DNA from: Candidatus Thorarchaeota archaeon
Lineage (GTDB): Archaea; Asgardarchaeota; Thorarchaeia; Thorarchaeales; Thorarchaeaceae
Assembly (NCBI GenBank): GCA_018238825.1
Contig: JABCSP010000018.1
Span: 1-16,933 of the forward strand
DNA: 16,933 bases
Direction of reading: 5' to 3'
The position numbers and the translations under genes were made by a program. Below, piece by piece: positions 1-6,850 of the stretch (the first letter of the stretch is position 1; each line of letters starts with the position of its first letter). The notes under the pieces are model-generated. The model was not told the DNA's origin. It worked only from the letters and a program-made list of their open reading frames with translations, and did not search any database.

Positions 1-1172
1 TCAACAGGAACCTCTGAGAGTAAGATGAGTCCGCTGTTATCATACGCCATCTCTGTCCCGTGATATACAATTCCGTTGAAGGTGAAAGGACTCTGAAAGT
101 TCTTGCCTACAAATCTATGAACTCTAACACCTAATTTTCTGCTTTGCTCTTGATACTCTCTCAAGAGTTCCAGTGAGTCTTCAATATTCAGGGTACCATT
201 CTTTAACAGGTCATCTAGATTCTGTAGAGGTTCATCTAGAACTGCCCCGTCCTTCTTAGCCTCAGTGATGGCCTCTTGTAAGAAATGATCCTGTGTTTCT
301 TTTTCCGGCTTCTCTATTGAAACCTCAACAGCTTCCTCGGGAATTAGGTCAACCTCTGAAGGAATTTCATACGTAACAGATTGGAGCACCTCCGATGTGA
401 TTGATTGACGTTGACCATTCCTTGTTCCGTATTCATTCTTTATCTGGTCCACAACGATTCTTAGCTCCTTGAGACCATCTCGAACATAGTTGGGTCTGCC
501 TGACCTTCTCCCAGTGTAGACATAATCCATGAAGGGAATGAGCCTAAAGAGTAGAGCATCAATATACTTCTTGGCATCCTTTGGCGGAACCCCATACTTC
601 AGACATTGTCTTGCAAGCTCCATGAGTGGACTTCTGATCATATCTGCGAAATCAAGTTCTGGAATGTGATTATGTCTGACCGGATATGAGGGGGTCTTTG
701 AAGATCCATGATATCCGTAATAGGATGAGCCATCATCTCGCTCTATAAGAATTGGTTTTGGAAAAAAGAATCTGCCCTTTGTCACATCACGCAATCTGCT
801 TCCAGAATAGTCCCAGAGGTTATTGAGATACTTCTTGTTTCCCTCTTCTCGTTTCACTCTTTTTGTTTCTGTGTTACCATATTTCACAGAGGTCTTCAAG
901 AGAACCCGTGAGAAGCTTCGTCTGACATTGGTTTCAGCCTTGAGTAATTTTGATGCATCAGGATGACCTCCAATGAGAGTCTGTTGATATTCTTCTTTTA
1001 CGGAACTCCAGACTCTTACCATCCCTTTGATCCTGTTGCCCTGTCCAAAGTATAATGGTCTTGCCTTACCTGTAGCTCTATCCCGTGCTAATGCAAGAGT
1101 GATTGACATTGCCATCTTGAAGGCGGTAGTTAGAATTCTTGCAGGATTTCTTGGATACAGGATATTAGTCAC
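1..1172 (-). CDS. Unrecognised protein, N-terminal 390 codons (runs off left edge)
   Basis: The minus strand is open without a stop from a GTG at 1172-1170 to the window edge, 390 codons; an in-frame TGA lies four codons upstream, so the 5' limit is firm. I recognise no family. The N-terminal ~100 residues are basic (start MTNILYPRNPARILTTAFK), with two in-frame ATGs at codons 20 and 22 as alternative starts. The middle has an aromatic/glycine patch (SSYYGYHGSS), and the last ~140 residues are acidic and probably helical (EEAVEVSIEKPEKE, LDDLLKN, LELLREYQEQ). No membrane segment or signal peptide is visible. A TATA-like box centred 25 nt before the GTG would fit leaderless translation. It is transcribed divergently from the adjacent tnpB. 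It is not a Y1 transposase (no HUH motif seen), so it is not the tnpA partner. A cargo, viral or host function is equally possible. Confidence 0.7.
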   Translation of the reverse strand, partial: MTNILYPRNPARILTTAFKMAMSITLALARDRATGKARPLYFGQGNRIKGMVRVWSSVKEEYQQTLIGGHPDASKLLKAETNVRRSFSRVLLKTSVKYGNTETKRVKREEGNKKYLNNLWDYSGSRLRDVTKGRFFFPKPILIERDDGSSYYGYHGSSKTPSYPVRHNHIPELDFADMIRSPLMELARQCLKYGVPPKDAKKYIDALLFRLIPFMDYVYTGRRSGRPNYVRDGLKELRIVVDQIKNEYGTRNGQRQSITSEVLQSVTYEIPSEVDLIPEEAVEVSIEKPEKETQDHFLQEAITEAKKDGAVLDEPLQNLDDLLKNGTLNIEDSLELLREYQEQSRKLGVRVHRFVGKNFQSPFTFNGIVYHGTEMAYDNSGLILLSEVPV

Positions 1173-1192
1173 AATGTGGTATCAGTAATTAA

Positions 1193-1210
1193 TATAATAA
1201 ATTCTTCGGG
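1193..1210 (-). promoter_or_regulatory. Candidate TATA/BRE promoter of the unknown leftward gene
   Basis: On the minus strand, CCGAAGAA followed by TTTATTATA (1201-1193) resembles an archaeal BRE plus TATA box. Its centre is about 25 nt before the GTG at 1172, the distance expected for a transcription start on the start codon itself. No Shine-Dalgarno sequence precedes that GTG, which agrees with a leaderless mRNA. This is inference from spacing only. Confidence 0.4.
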
Positions 1211-1296
1211 TAATTCGACATTATGATATACTTGATTTAGTTCATAATATCAAATCTATTCGTGATTTTGAGTTATTTCTTCTTTGCAGTCTTAAT

Positions 1297-1345
1297 AGGT
1301 TTATATAGGATTATTCAGAGTTAATGTACGAGTACATATCCTATC
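1297..1345 (+). promoter_or_regulatory. tnpB promoter and nested inverted repeats, possible left-end hairpin
   Basis: A TATA-like TTTATATA lies at 1300-1307, predicting a start near 1330. Overlapping it are nested inverted repeats: ATAGGAT (1305-1311) with ATCCTAT (1338-1344), enclosing ATGTAC (1324-1329), GA, GTACAT (1332-1337). IS200/IS605 elements carry subterminal hairpins, so this could belong to the left end, but the left boundary cannot be fixed because the second copy's left end is outside the window. The 14-mer AGGTTTATATAGGA (1297-1310) recurs at 1396-1409 inside the tnpB reading frame. Confidence 0.4.
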
Positions 1346-1357
1346 TTGGAAACAAGG

Positions 1358-3109
1358 ATGGGAGTGAACTCGACTGACCATAAGAAATGGGTCAGAGGTT
1401 TATATAGGATGGCGAAAATAATGGCTCGGTCCAAGGGTGTTACAATCTCGGTGAAGGTTCCCATCAACTGGGAATCTATGACCAAGAGGACTAGGCAGAG
1501 GCTTAGACAGACCGTTGGACGAGACACCAGAGTGATTCGTGCATTTCTTGGAATAATTGAACAATACGAAAGCGATTTGTTGACTGGTCGTAAGAAAAAG
1601 AAAATTCTTGATGGTGAACTAGACAAGCTCACGATTACCGCAATCAAGGTTAAACCGGGTAATGGTCAAAGAATAAATGTCCCTCATGATTTCAAAATAC
1701 GATTCCCAAGATTGTCACAGAATGAGCTACAGGAATGTAGACAAACATCTGTTGCTCTCTATGAAAGTTACTTGACCTTGAGAGATAAGAAAGGATGGAA
1801 TGCTTCACGCCCTATTTCAATCAATAGTAGTCGAAGGATACCCCGATGGGTGTTCTCTCAGAGATTCAAACTGATTGAGAATAAGACCTCTGTTTCACGA
1901 TGGTGGCTTGATATCAGGGATGCCCTTGATTCAGCACCTAAGAAACGATTCCGCCATGATCGATTAAGCATTCCTCTCAAGATATCTCCTTTTCATCTCA
2001 ATCAGATCAAGAAGGGTGAAGTGAAAGCAGTACAGCTATTTACTGATAGGAGTAGAAAATGGTGGGTGACCTTTGCAGTCAGAGTGGCTCTCGAAGTAAC
2101 TCCAGAAGAGAATCTTCCTGTTGCCATTCTTGGAATTGACCTTGGTATCGAAAAGGCTGCCTGTTCGACCCTTCTCACTCCTGAGAAGACAAGAGAAACC
2201 CGCTACTTTGTTCAGAGAGATAAAGTTGCAATTATCAAGAAGTACGATAGGTTTGTTGCTGACCTCCAAAGAGAAATGTTCACTAGGATAAATAATGGAC
2301 TGTCAAATGATAGGGTTTCTGAGAAACTCCGTCGAATGCAGTCCAAGCGTGAGAACGTTGCTAGGGAGTATGATAGAGTCCTTGTAAGACAACTTCTCGA
2401 TTATATCTTCGAACTATCCAAGGAATACACACTCTATGTTGCCATTGGTCGCCTGAAAAATATACGAATGCGTGCAAAGCGCGGAAACTACCAAGGACGA
2501 AGGTTCAGAGGAATGATACATTCTTGGGCCTTTGCTAGAATCACCGACAGTCTGAAACATGGACTTGCTCAGTGTGGTTGGAAGGTCGATGGAAAGGACT
2601 CTCGATTCAGAGCAGTCCCTGAAGGATGGACCTCTATCATGTGCTGGAAATGTGGGAGCAAAGGTACAAGACCCAAGCAGAACTACTTCCATTGTCCCTC
2701 CTGCGGTTACAGTATCAATGCTGACCAAAATGGTAGTATCAATATCGCTGCACGCTTACTTACGCTCACAAAGTCACTGCACTCTGTGAGAGGACTAGGT
2801 TTGTGGACTAGAGCGGTTGTTCGAAGAACAACTAATCGACGTGCGCGGCTGAAAGCCCAAAAGAAGAAGCCTTCTTCCAAAGGGAAGTCCTTACTCTCCA
2901 AGAAAGAATCAACATCAGATTCTGGGGAGTCCGCGGCTGTTCACTTTGTCCAATCGGACCTTGGTCGTTTCAGTGATGGAGCTAGCAAGAGTGATAATGA
3001 CCCCGCCGTGGTAAGTACTGTGGAAACGCTCGCTGTTGCTGGAAGTGATGCGCCAGTAGTAAAACAGGAGAAAGAAGCCCGGACTTCAGGAGGGATCCCA
3101 TCCCGATGA
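1358..3109 (+). CDS. tnpB: TnpB, RNA-guided transposon-encoded nuclease (IS200/IS605-type), no tnpA
   Basis: TnpB proteins are RuvC-fold nucleases guided by an RNA made from the element's own right end. Numbering from the ATG at 1358 (583 aa; a TTG at 1346 would add four residues): an N-terminal wedge/recognition part to about 250; RuvC-I ILGIDLGIEK with Asp261; a helical region 285-350; RuvC-II strand LYVAIGRLKNIR; the W-A-F-A-R-I helix near 390; a zinc finger Cys429-x2-Cys432-x13-Cys446-x2-Cys449; and RuvC-III NADQNGSINIA with Asp456. The usual RuvC-II glutamate position holds Gly364, and the alternative 'IRE' position holds Met371; Glu422 before the zinc finger (VPEGWTS) is a candidate substitute. 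After RuvC-III comes a ~110-residue basic then Ser/Asp-rich tail with little predicted fold, whose DNA overlaps the guide-RNA region. No Y1 transposase is adjacent. A second copy ends the window. Confidence 0.9.
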   Translation: MGVNSTDHKKWVRGLYRMAKIMARSKGVTISVKVPINWESMTKRTRQRLRQTVGRDTRVIRAFLGIIEQYESDLLTGRKKKKILDGELDKLTITAIKVKPGNGQRINVPHDFKIRFPRLSQNELQECRQTSVALYESYLTLRDKKGWNASRPISINSSRRIPRWVFSQRFKLIENKTSVSRWWLDIRDALDSAPKKRFRHDRLSIPLKISPFHLNQIKKGEVKAVQLFTDRSRKWWVTFAVRVALEVTPEENLPVAILGIDLGIEKAACSTLLTPEKTRETRYFVQRDKVAIIKKYDRFVADLQREMFTRINNGLSNDRVSEKLRRMQSKRENVAREYDRVLVRQLLDYIFELSKEYTLYVAIGRLKNIRMRAKRGNYQGRRFRGMIHSWAFARITDSLKHGLAQCGWKVDGKDSRFRAVPEGWTSIMCWKCGSKGTRPKQNYFHCPSCGYSINADQNGSINIAARLLTLTKSLHSVRGLGLWTRAVVRRTTNRRARLKAQKKKPSSKGKSLLSKKESTSDSGESAAVHFVQSDLGRFSDGASKSDNDPAVVSTVETLAVAGSDAPVVKQEKEARTSGGIPSR

Positions 3110-3243
3110 ACGTCGACAAAGCTCTTGCTGATTTTTGTAATTCATTAGAATTACGAAGAAGTGGTGACACTGGCAGGAGAAGGGTGGAACATAGAAATAT
3201 CTTACAGTTGAGGTTCACTCACCAAAATGTAAGATTTAGGTTA
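3085..3243 (+). ncRNA. Predicted omega/reRNA 3' scaffold and guide of tnpB copy A
   Basis: The sequence is shared with the second tnpB copy up to about 3225 and unrelated after that, which marks the element's right end. Visible structure: hairpin GGGAT-CCC-ATCCC at 3092-3104 over the tnpB stop; stem 3122-3130 with 3171-3179 (9 bp, three G-U); inner hairpin 3132-3143 with 3148-3159 (12 bp, loop ATTA); and GGTGA at 3163-3167, which can pair with the terminal TCACC at 3219-3223 as a pseudoknot. The guide would then be the ~16-20 nt from 3224. In known TnpB systems the guide is the genomic sequence directly after the right end. The 5' end of the RNA is not visible and probably lies inside the tnpB reading frame. 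Confidence 0.75.
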
Positions 3244-3250
3244 GTAAAGC

Positions 3251-3266
3251 CTTTGTAGATACAAAG
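3251..3266. repeat. Perfect 7-bp dyad CTTTGTA-GA-TACAAAG
   Basis: CTTTGTA at 3251-3257 and TACAAAG at 3260-3266 are exact reverse complements separated by GA. It lies about 27 nt past the transposon right end, outside the likely guide. It is too tight for a good RNA hairpin and looks more like a protein-binding dyad, possibly an operator for the downstream winged-helix gene. No partner site was found. Confidence 0.4.
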
Positions 3267-3323
3267 AATGCACCCATAATTAGCAAATCTGCCTCTAAAC
3301 ACTAGTTATAATACAGTTTTTGG

Positions 3324-3340
3324 CGCAGTCCACGACTGCG
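3324..3340. repeat. Perfect 7-bp hairpin CGCAGTC-CAC-GACTGCG
   Basis: CGCAGTC (3324-3330) and GACTGCG (3334-3340) are exact complements with a CAC loop, G+C-rich in an A+T-rich spacer. No T-run follows on either strand, so it is not a classical terminator. Between the transposon right end and the next gene (3226-3470) this hairpin, the dyad at 3251-3266 and a weak ATTAATA box near 3366-3372 are the only structures seen. Confidence 0.45.
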
Positions 3341-3470
3341 ACACGATATCCACAAACGGCGATAGATTAATAAGTAACTTTGTAACATAAATGATTGTTT
3401 GATTTAGGCAATTTCTGTAAAGAGGTGCTTGGTCAAGAAAAACCCAACTAAAAGGGAAGGTAATAATAAA

Positions 3471-3716
3471 ATGATGAGCGACATCGAACTTCAGGAAGAG
3501 CTCAAGAGCATGAAGCTTACAAAGAGCCAGATGATTGTCCTAGACATTCTTAGAAGCAGCGGCCAAGATGGAGTAACTCCAAAGCAGCTACTTGACAAAG
3601 TATCTTTTGCACCAAGGACAGTCCGTTATGCACTACGAAAACTCCTGAAGAAGAGTTTGATCAAGCGTGTACCCTGTCTACAGGACATGCGACAATGGAT
3701 CTACGTACCAGCATAA
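3471..3716 (+). CDS. Small winged-helix DNA-binding protein
   Basis: An 81-residue protein from the ATG at 3471; a TTG at 3429 would add 14 basic residues (MVKKNPTKREGNNK), but its nearby GAGGTG (3422-3427) is only one base from that TTG, too close to serve it well. The fold is a MarR/TrmB-like winged helix: helix 1 LTKSQMIVLDILRSSG, helix 2 VTPKQLLDKV, recognition helix APRTVRYALRKLLKKSLI, and wing KRVPCLQDMRQWIYVP. There is no ligand-binding or dimerisation domain beyond this, so it is probably a compact transcription factor. It stands alone between the transposon right end and a second regulator gene on the same strand, with dyads at 3251-3266 and 3324-3340 upstream as possible own operators. 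The target genes are unknown. Confidence 0.8.
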   Translation: MMSDIELQEELKSMKLTKSQMIVLDILRSSGQDGVTPKQLLDKVSFAPRTVRYALRKLLKKSLIKRVPCLQDMRQWIYVPA

Positions 3717-3752
3717 TTTCTGGTACTTGGAACGTAATATGACGAATCGACA

Positions 3753-3775
3753 CTAGTAGCCTCACGGGCTATTAG
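3753..3775. repeat. 9-bp hairpin CTAGTAGCC-TCACG-GGCTATTAG
   Basis: The arms 3753-3761 and 3767-3775 pair over nine positions with one G-T wobble and a five-base loop. It lies 36 bases after the stop of the small winged-helix gene and 50 before the next start. No T-run follows. It may be a processing/termination structure for the first gene or an operator for the second. Confidence 0.4.
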
Positions 3776-3824
3776 CTGTCGTGGAGTCACAAAATTCTAG
3801 TTTCTCGAAATTGAAATTCAAGAA

Positions 3825-4529
3825 ATGAGGCAACAATCTATGGAAAGTTCAAATCCATTGGATACTCTCAAGATTCTTACAGGTACTCAAGCTATTGATG
3901 CCTACAAAGCACTCAGTGATAATAATCGAAGACAGATCCTTCATGCACTGAGGGCTCGACGTATGTCTACTTCGGAATTGGTAGAATTCCTATCTGAGAA
4001 AGACCCTAAGAAAGAAGTCAAACCTCAGACAGTACGATATCATATCAAAGAGCTTGAGAAATGTGGTTTAGTTACCCAGGATGGGTATAAACCTGCTGGT
4101 ACTAATGGTGATAGTCACATCATGCAGAAGCTATGGCGTGCCACAGCTGAAAATGTCTTCATAACTACTGGTGCCATGGATGGTCTACCAGACCGTAACG
4201 GATACGATCTTGACAGGACCCTTGATATTGTTTCTACAATGCGCCAACTTGGTCTTTCTTTCACGGATGAAAAAGAAGTCCAAAAGATTACAGAAAACTT
4301 TGCAAAACGTGACAAATTGCACATGAGAGGCATTGAGTTTGCTAAGGAAAATCTTCGCGATGTTTGTGAGATTGATCCCAAGCTCTATGTTGTATTTCGA
4401 AGAATACTCGGTTTAGTCCGCCTCAGTGAAAAAGACTACAAGGATTATTGGGAACTCAGCCGTCAGATAACTGATGCCCTCCGAGAAGCCTACAAACGGG
4501 GCGAGGGAAAGAATCCCAGGGTATACTGA
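3825..4529 (+). CDS. ArsR-like winged-helix transcriptional regulator
   Basis: A 234-residue protein with an ArsR/HTH_20-type DNA-binding domain at about residues 22-108: AYKALSDNNRRQILHALRARRMSTSELVEFL, then recognition helix VKPQTVRYHIKELEKCGLV and a wing ending in MQKLWRATAENVF. Residues 120-234 form an all-helical C-terminal domain (DLDRTLDIVSTMRQLGL, VQKITENFAKRDKLH, LSEKDYKDYWELSRQITDALREAYKRG), which I cannot assign but which is likely used for dimerisation or sensing. No metal-binding cysteine pair of classical ArsR metal sensors is present, so it is probably not a metal sensor. An alternative ATG at 3840 has a GAGG 9 nt upstream. The gene is convergent with hef, with eight bases between stops, so it does not share its promoter. 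Confidence 0.85.
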   Translation: MRQQSMESSNPLDTLKILTGTQAIDAYKALSDNNRRQILHALRARRMSTSELVEFLSEKDPKKEVKPQTVRYHIKELEKCGLVTQDGYKPAGTNGDSHIMQKLWRATAENVFITTGAMDGLPDRNGYDLDRTLDIVSTMRQLGLSFTDEKEVQKITENFAKRDKLHMRGIEFAKENLRDVCEIDPKLYVVFRRILGLVRLSEKDYKDYWELSRQITDALREAYKRGEGKNPRVY

Positions 4530-4537
4530 TAGCAATA

Positions 4538-6850
4538 TCAATCTGATTCTTCTTTGTGAGATGGATATTTACTCTCAAGAAGGCGCCTTATTCTACCTGC
4601 TATTTTAGGACCTACACCTTTCACACGCTGTAGATTTTCTTTCTCAGAAGAGAAGATTCTCTCAAGAGTACCAAATTCTGTAAGTAATGCTCTTGAAGTA
4701 ACTGTGTCAACTCCTGGAAATCCTGAGAGAATGTATTCTAGAACCTCTGCATCAGTTCCTTTGCTCTCTCCTGAACGAGTACGAAGTGGTTTCTTTGATG
4801 TCACTTGTTCAAGATGTGCTATACGGTACAACACATTGGCTGTTTCTTCTGCATTTCTTGTCCAGATGATTGGAACCTGTATTCTGATTGCTATTGATGC
4901 TAGTGCACCATAAATCGAAGCTGGATTTACAGCTCGCAATCCAATGATCTGTTCTCCCTCGATAATCAGGACTGGTTTACGATATGCCGACCGTAGAGCA
5001 CTAAGTTGAACAAAGAGGCGCCCATCTATTAGAGATTGGACAAAGTCCATTGACTCTTTTCGCTCTATAGCTACGTCTTCTGAGGCAATGTAATCTCCAA
5101 TCTTTAGGGTTTCTCCTGATATTTGTACGTCTAAGCGAGCTAACTCACGAGCAACTGCTGTTGGTAATTCCCGCGAATCGACAATGAGCTTGATTTTGGC
5201 TGTTTCCTTTTGAGGTGCAATTCTTGTTAGAGGTTCAGAGGTTTCTTGATGTTTGTCGCTAACAAACTCATCAAGACTTGTTTGCTTTTCCTTTTCTATA
5301 TCTTCTACCTCTTCGAGAGCTTTTGGCATCTTCTTCAATTTACTCATCACACTCCAGTGATAGAACTCATCGTGAGTTCCTTTTGCAACAAAAATTACTA
5401 CTCTTCCAGGTGCACGACGACCTGTCCGTCCCTTTCGTTGAATATATGGAACAACTGAAGGAACACAGTCATAGAATATGACTAAATTACACTCGGGAAT
5501 ATCTAATCCTTCTTCTCCAACTTGTGTAGCTACTAGGATGTTGAATTCATTATTTCTGAATCCTTCTAGAACTTCGACCTGTTTTTTCTGACTAAAACCC
5601 TTGTCAGATCCTCGTGAGCTTTGGCCAACAAATCGACTGACTCGAGCGTCATCAAGTTGCTCCAGAGTTTCAGTGACCTCAACAGCAGTATCACGAAATC
5701 TTGTGAAGATCAAAATACGAGAATCCAAGTTAACAGATAATTGGTCGCTTACTATCTCAAGAAGTGAGTCTGCTTTTGGGTGTCTGTGTCCCTTCGATAT
5801 CAGCGCATTAAGTAATGATTTGAACTGCTGAAATTCAGATTTCGCAACAAGGTCTTGCACGCCCTTTGAGGTCTTCTTATTTCGTATCTCTTCATGGATT
5901 CCTTGGATATACCTTTGAGTTGGCATTAGTCCTTGTGTTCCAACGAATTCTAGAAGATGGACAGTGCGCATCAGTGCAGTAAGATTTCTGATAACTAAGA
6001 ATAGATTTCTTGGCGGCTTAGTGTAGGTACCTATCTCTTTTCTCACTGCTCTCTGTGTGCGAAGAATCTCGTTTCGAGTGAGCCGTCTACCTTCGGGGAG
6101 TCTGAATCCGTGCTCTACGACTGGTTCCCTGTAGTCATTCATGATGGAGTACAAGATATCTCTAAGCACTTCAATTTCAGGTGGTAGTCTGATATAGTGT
6201 ACTTCTGAGTCTACAGATACAATATACTCTTTCACATCTTTACTTGACTCATTTCTGACTTCAACATGCGAAAGCCTGAGATTTTCGCATACTGTCTTGA
6301 TATGTTCAGCCTGATGACCTGGTGATGCTGTTAGACCCAAAGAGCGTACGGCTTTACCTTGACGCTCATAGAGTTCTGCAACGAAGGTGTAGGCATAATT
6401 ACCAACACCTCTATGGGCTTCATCAAAAACAACCAATGAGACCTCCGATAGGTCATAACTACTTTGAATCAAATCATTTTGGAGTGCCTGCGGAGTCATA
6501 ATAATGACACGAGCATCACGCCATGTAGTCTTTCTATTCTCTGGTGAGTCTTGTCCAGTAAGACACACAACAAGATTTTCATCCAAATCCAAAACACGTT
6601 TCAAGTACCGTGCTTGTTGGTCAACTAGGGGTCGTGAAGGGGCAAGGAATAGTACTTTGGAATCTGGAATCTCAAACAAACGTTTTGCAGTAACTAGTGC
6701 TGCTATTACGGTCTTTCCGAGACCCGTACTCAATACGATCATTGTACTTTGGCGTGCTGCTATGTCTGCTAGATTCACCTGATAAGACCTGTAGTCCACT
6801 GAATTCTCCTTTATCAATGGCATTTCTACATACTTCTCAGTTATTGACAC
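4538..6850 (-). CDS. hef: Hef, helicase-associated endonuclease for fork-structured DNA (XPF/FANCM family)
   Basis: A full-length 770-residue Hef, which unwinds and cuts stalled forks and branched DNA during archaeal DNA repair. The superfamily 2 helicase has Walker A STGLGKT (41-47), DEAH (143-146), TASPG (174-178), an inserted helical domain at about 220-350, and motifs V/VI ending QRKGRTGR (471-478). A charged linker (505-550) contains QTSLDEFV (523-530), which fits a PCNA-interacting PIP box. The XPF nuclease follows, with VDSRE (557-561), GDY (585-587) and ERKESMD (596-602), the last matching the ERKxxxD catalytic motif. Tandem helix-hairpin-helix motifs (709-760, FPGVDTVTS and VKGVGPKI) end the protein. 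Start: GTG at 6850-6848, supported by GAGGTG at 6856-6861 five bases upstream. All catalytic motifs look intact. It is divergent from the PRC-barrel gene. Confidence 0.96.
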   Translation of the reverse strand: MSITEKYVEMPLIKENSVDYRSYQVNLADIAARQSTMIVLSTGLGKTVIAALVTAKRLFEIPDSKVLFLAPSRPLVDQQARYLKRVLDLDENLVVCLTGQDSPENRKTTWRDARVIIMTPQALQNDLIQSSYDLSEVSLVVFDEAHRGVGNYAYTFVAELYERQGKAVRSLGLTASPGHQAEHIKTVCENLRLSHVEVRNESSKDVKEYIVSVDSEVHYIRLPPEIEVLRDILYSIMNDYREPVVEHGFRLPEGRRLTRNEILRTQRAVRKEIGTYTKPPRNLFLVIRNLTALMRTVHLLEFVGTQGLMPTQRYIQGIHEEIRNKKTSKGVQDLVAKSEFQQFKSLLNALISKGHRHPKADSLLEIVSDQLSVNLDSRILIFTRFRDTAVEVTETLEQLDDARVSRFVGQSSRGSDKGFSQKKQVEVLEGFRNNEFNILVATQVGEEGLDIPECNLVIFYDCVPSVVPYIQRKGRTGRRAPGRVVIFVAKGTHDEFYHWSVMSKLKKMPKALEEVEDIEKEKQTSLDEFVSDKHQETSEPLTRIAPQKETAKIKLIVDSRELPTAVARELARLDVQISGETLKIGDYIASEDVAIERKESMDFVQSLIDGRLFVQLSALRSAYRKPVLIIEGEQIIGLRAVNPASIYGALASIAIRIQVPIIWTRNAEETANVLYRIAHLEQVTSKKPLRTRSGESKGTDAEVLEYILSGFPGVDTVTSRALLTEFGTLERIFSSEKENLQRVKGVGPKIAGRIRRLLESKYPSHKEESD

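Noticed and set aside
1297..1409. CRISPR-like repeat from the two AGGTTTATATAGGA copies
   Set aside because: Only two copies, the second inside tnpB coding sequence, with no further spacing pattern.
2036..2728. Minus-strand and alternate-frame open frames inside tnpB, hef, aor and cdc48
   Set aside because: They lie wholly inside well-supported genes, lack ribosome-binding sites and show no recognisable protein features.
1358..3109. Calling this TnpB a nuclease-dead repressor or a Cas12
   Set aside because: Two catalytic aspartates and an intact zinc finger remain, rearranged active sites are known, and no CRISPR array or cas genes are present.
3324..3340. Hairpin as intrinsic terminator or tRNA arm
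   Set aside because: No T-run on either strand and no acceptor or T-arm around it.
5979..5987. GTAAGATTT in hef as a target of guide A
   Set aside because: Only nine bases match the interior of the guide, not its first bases; expected by chance in 17 kb.
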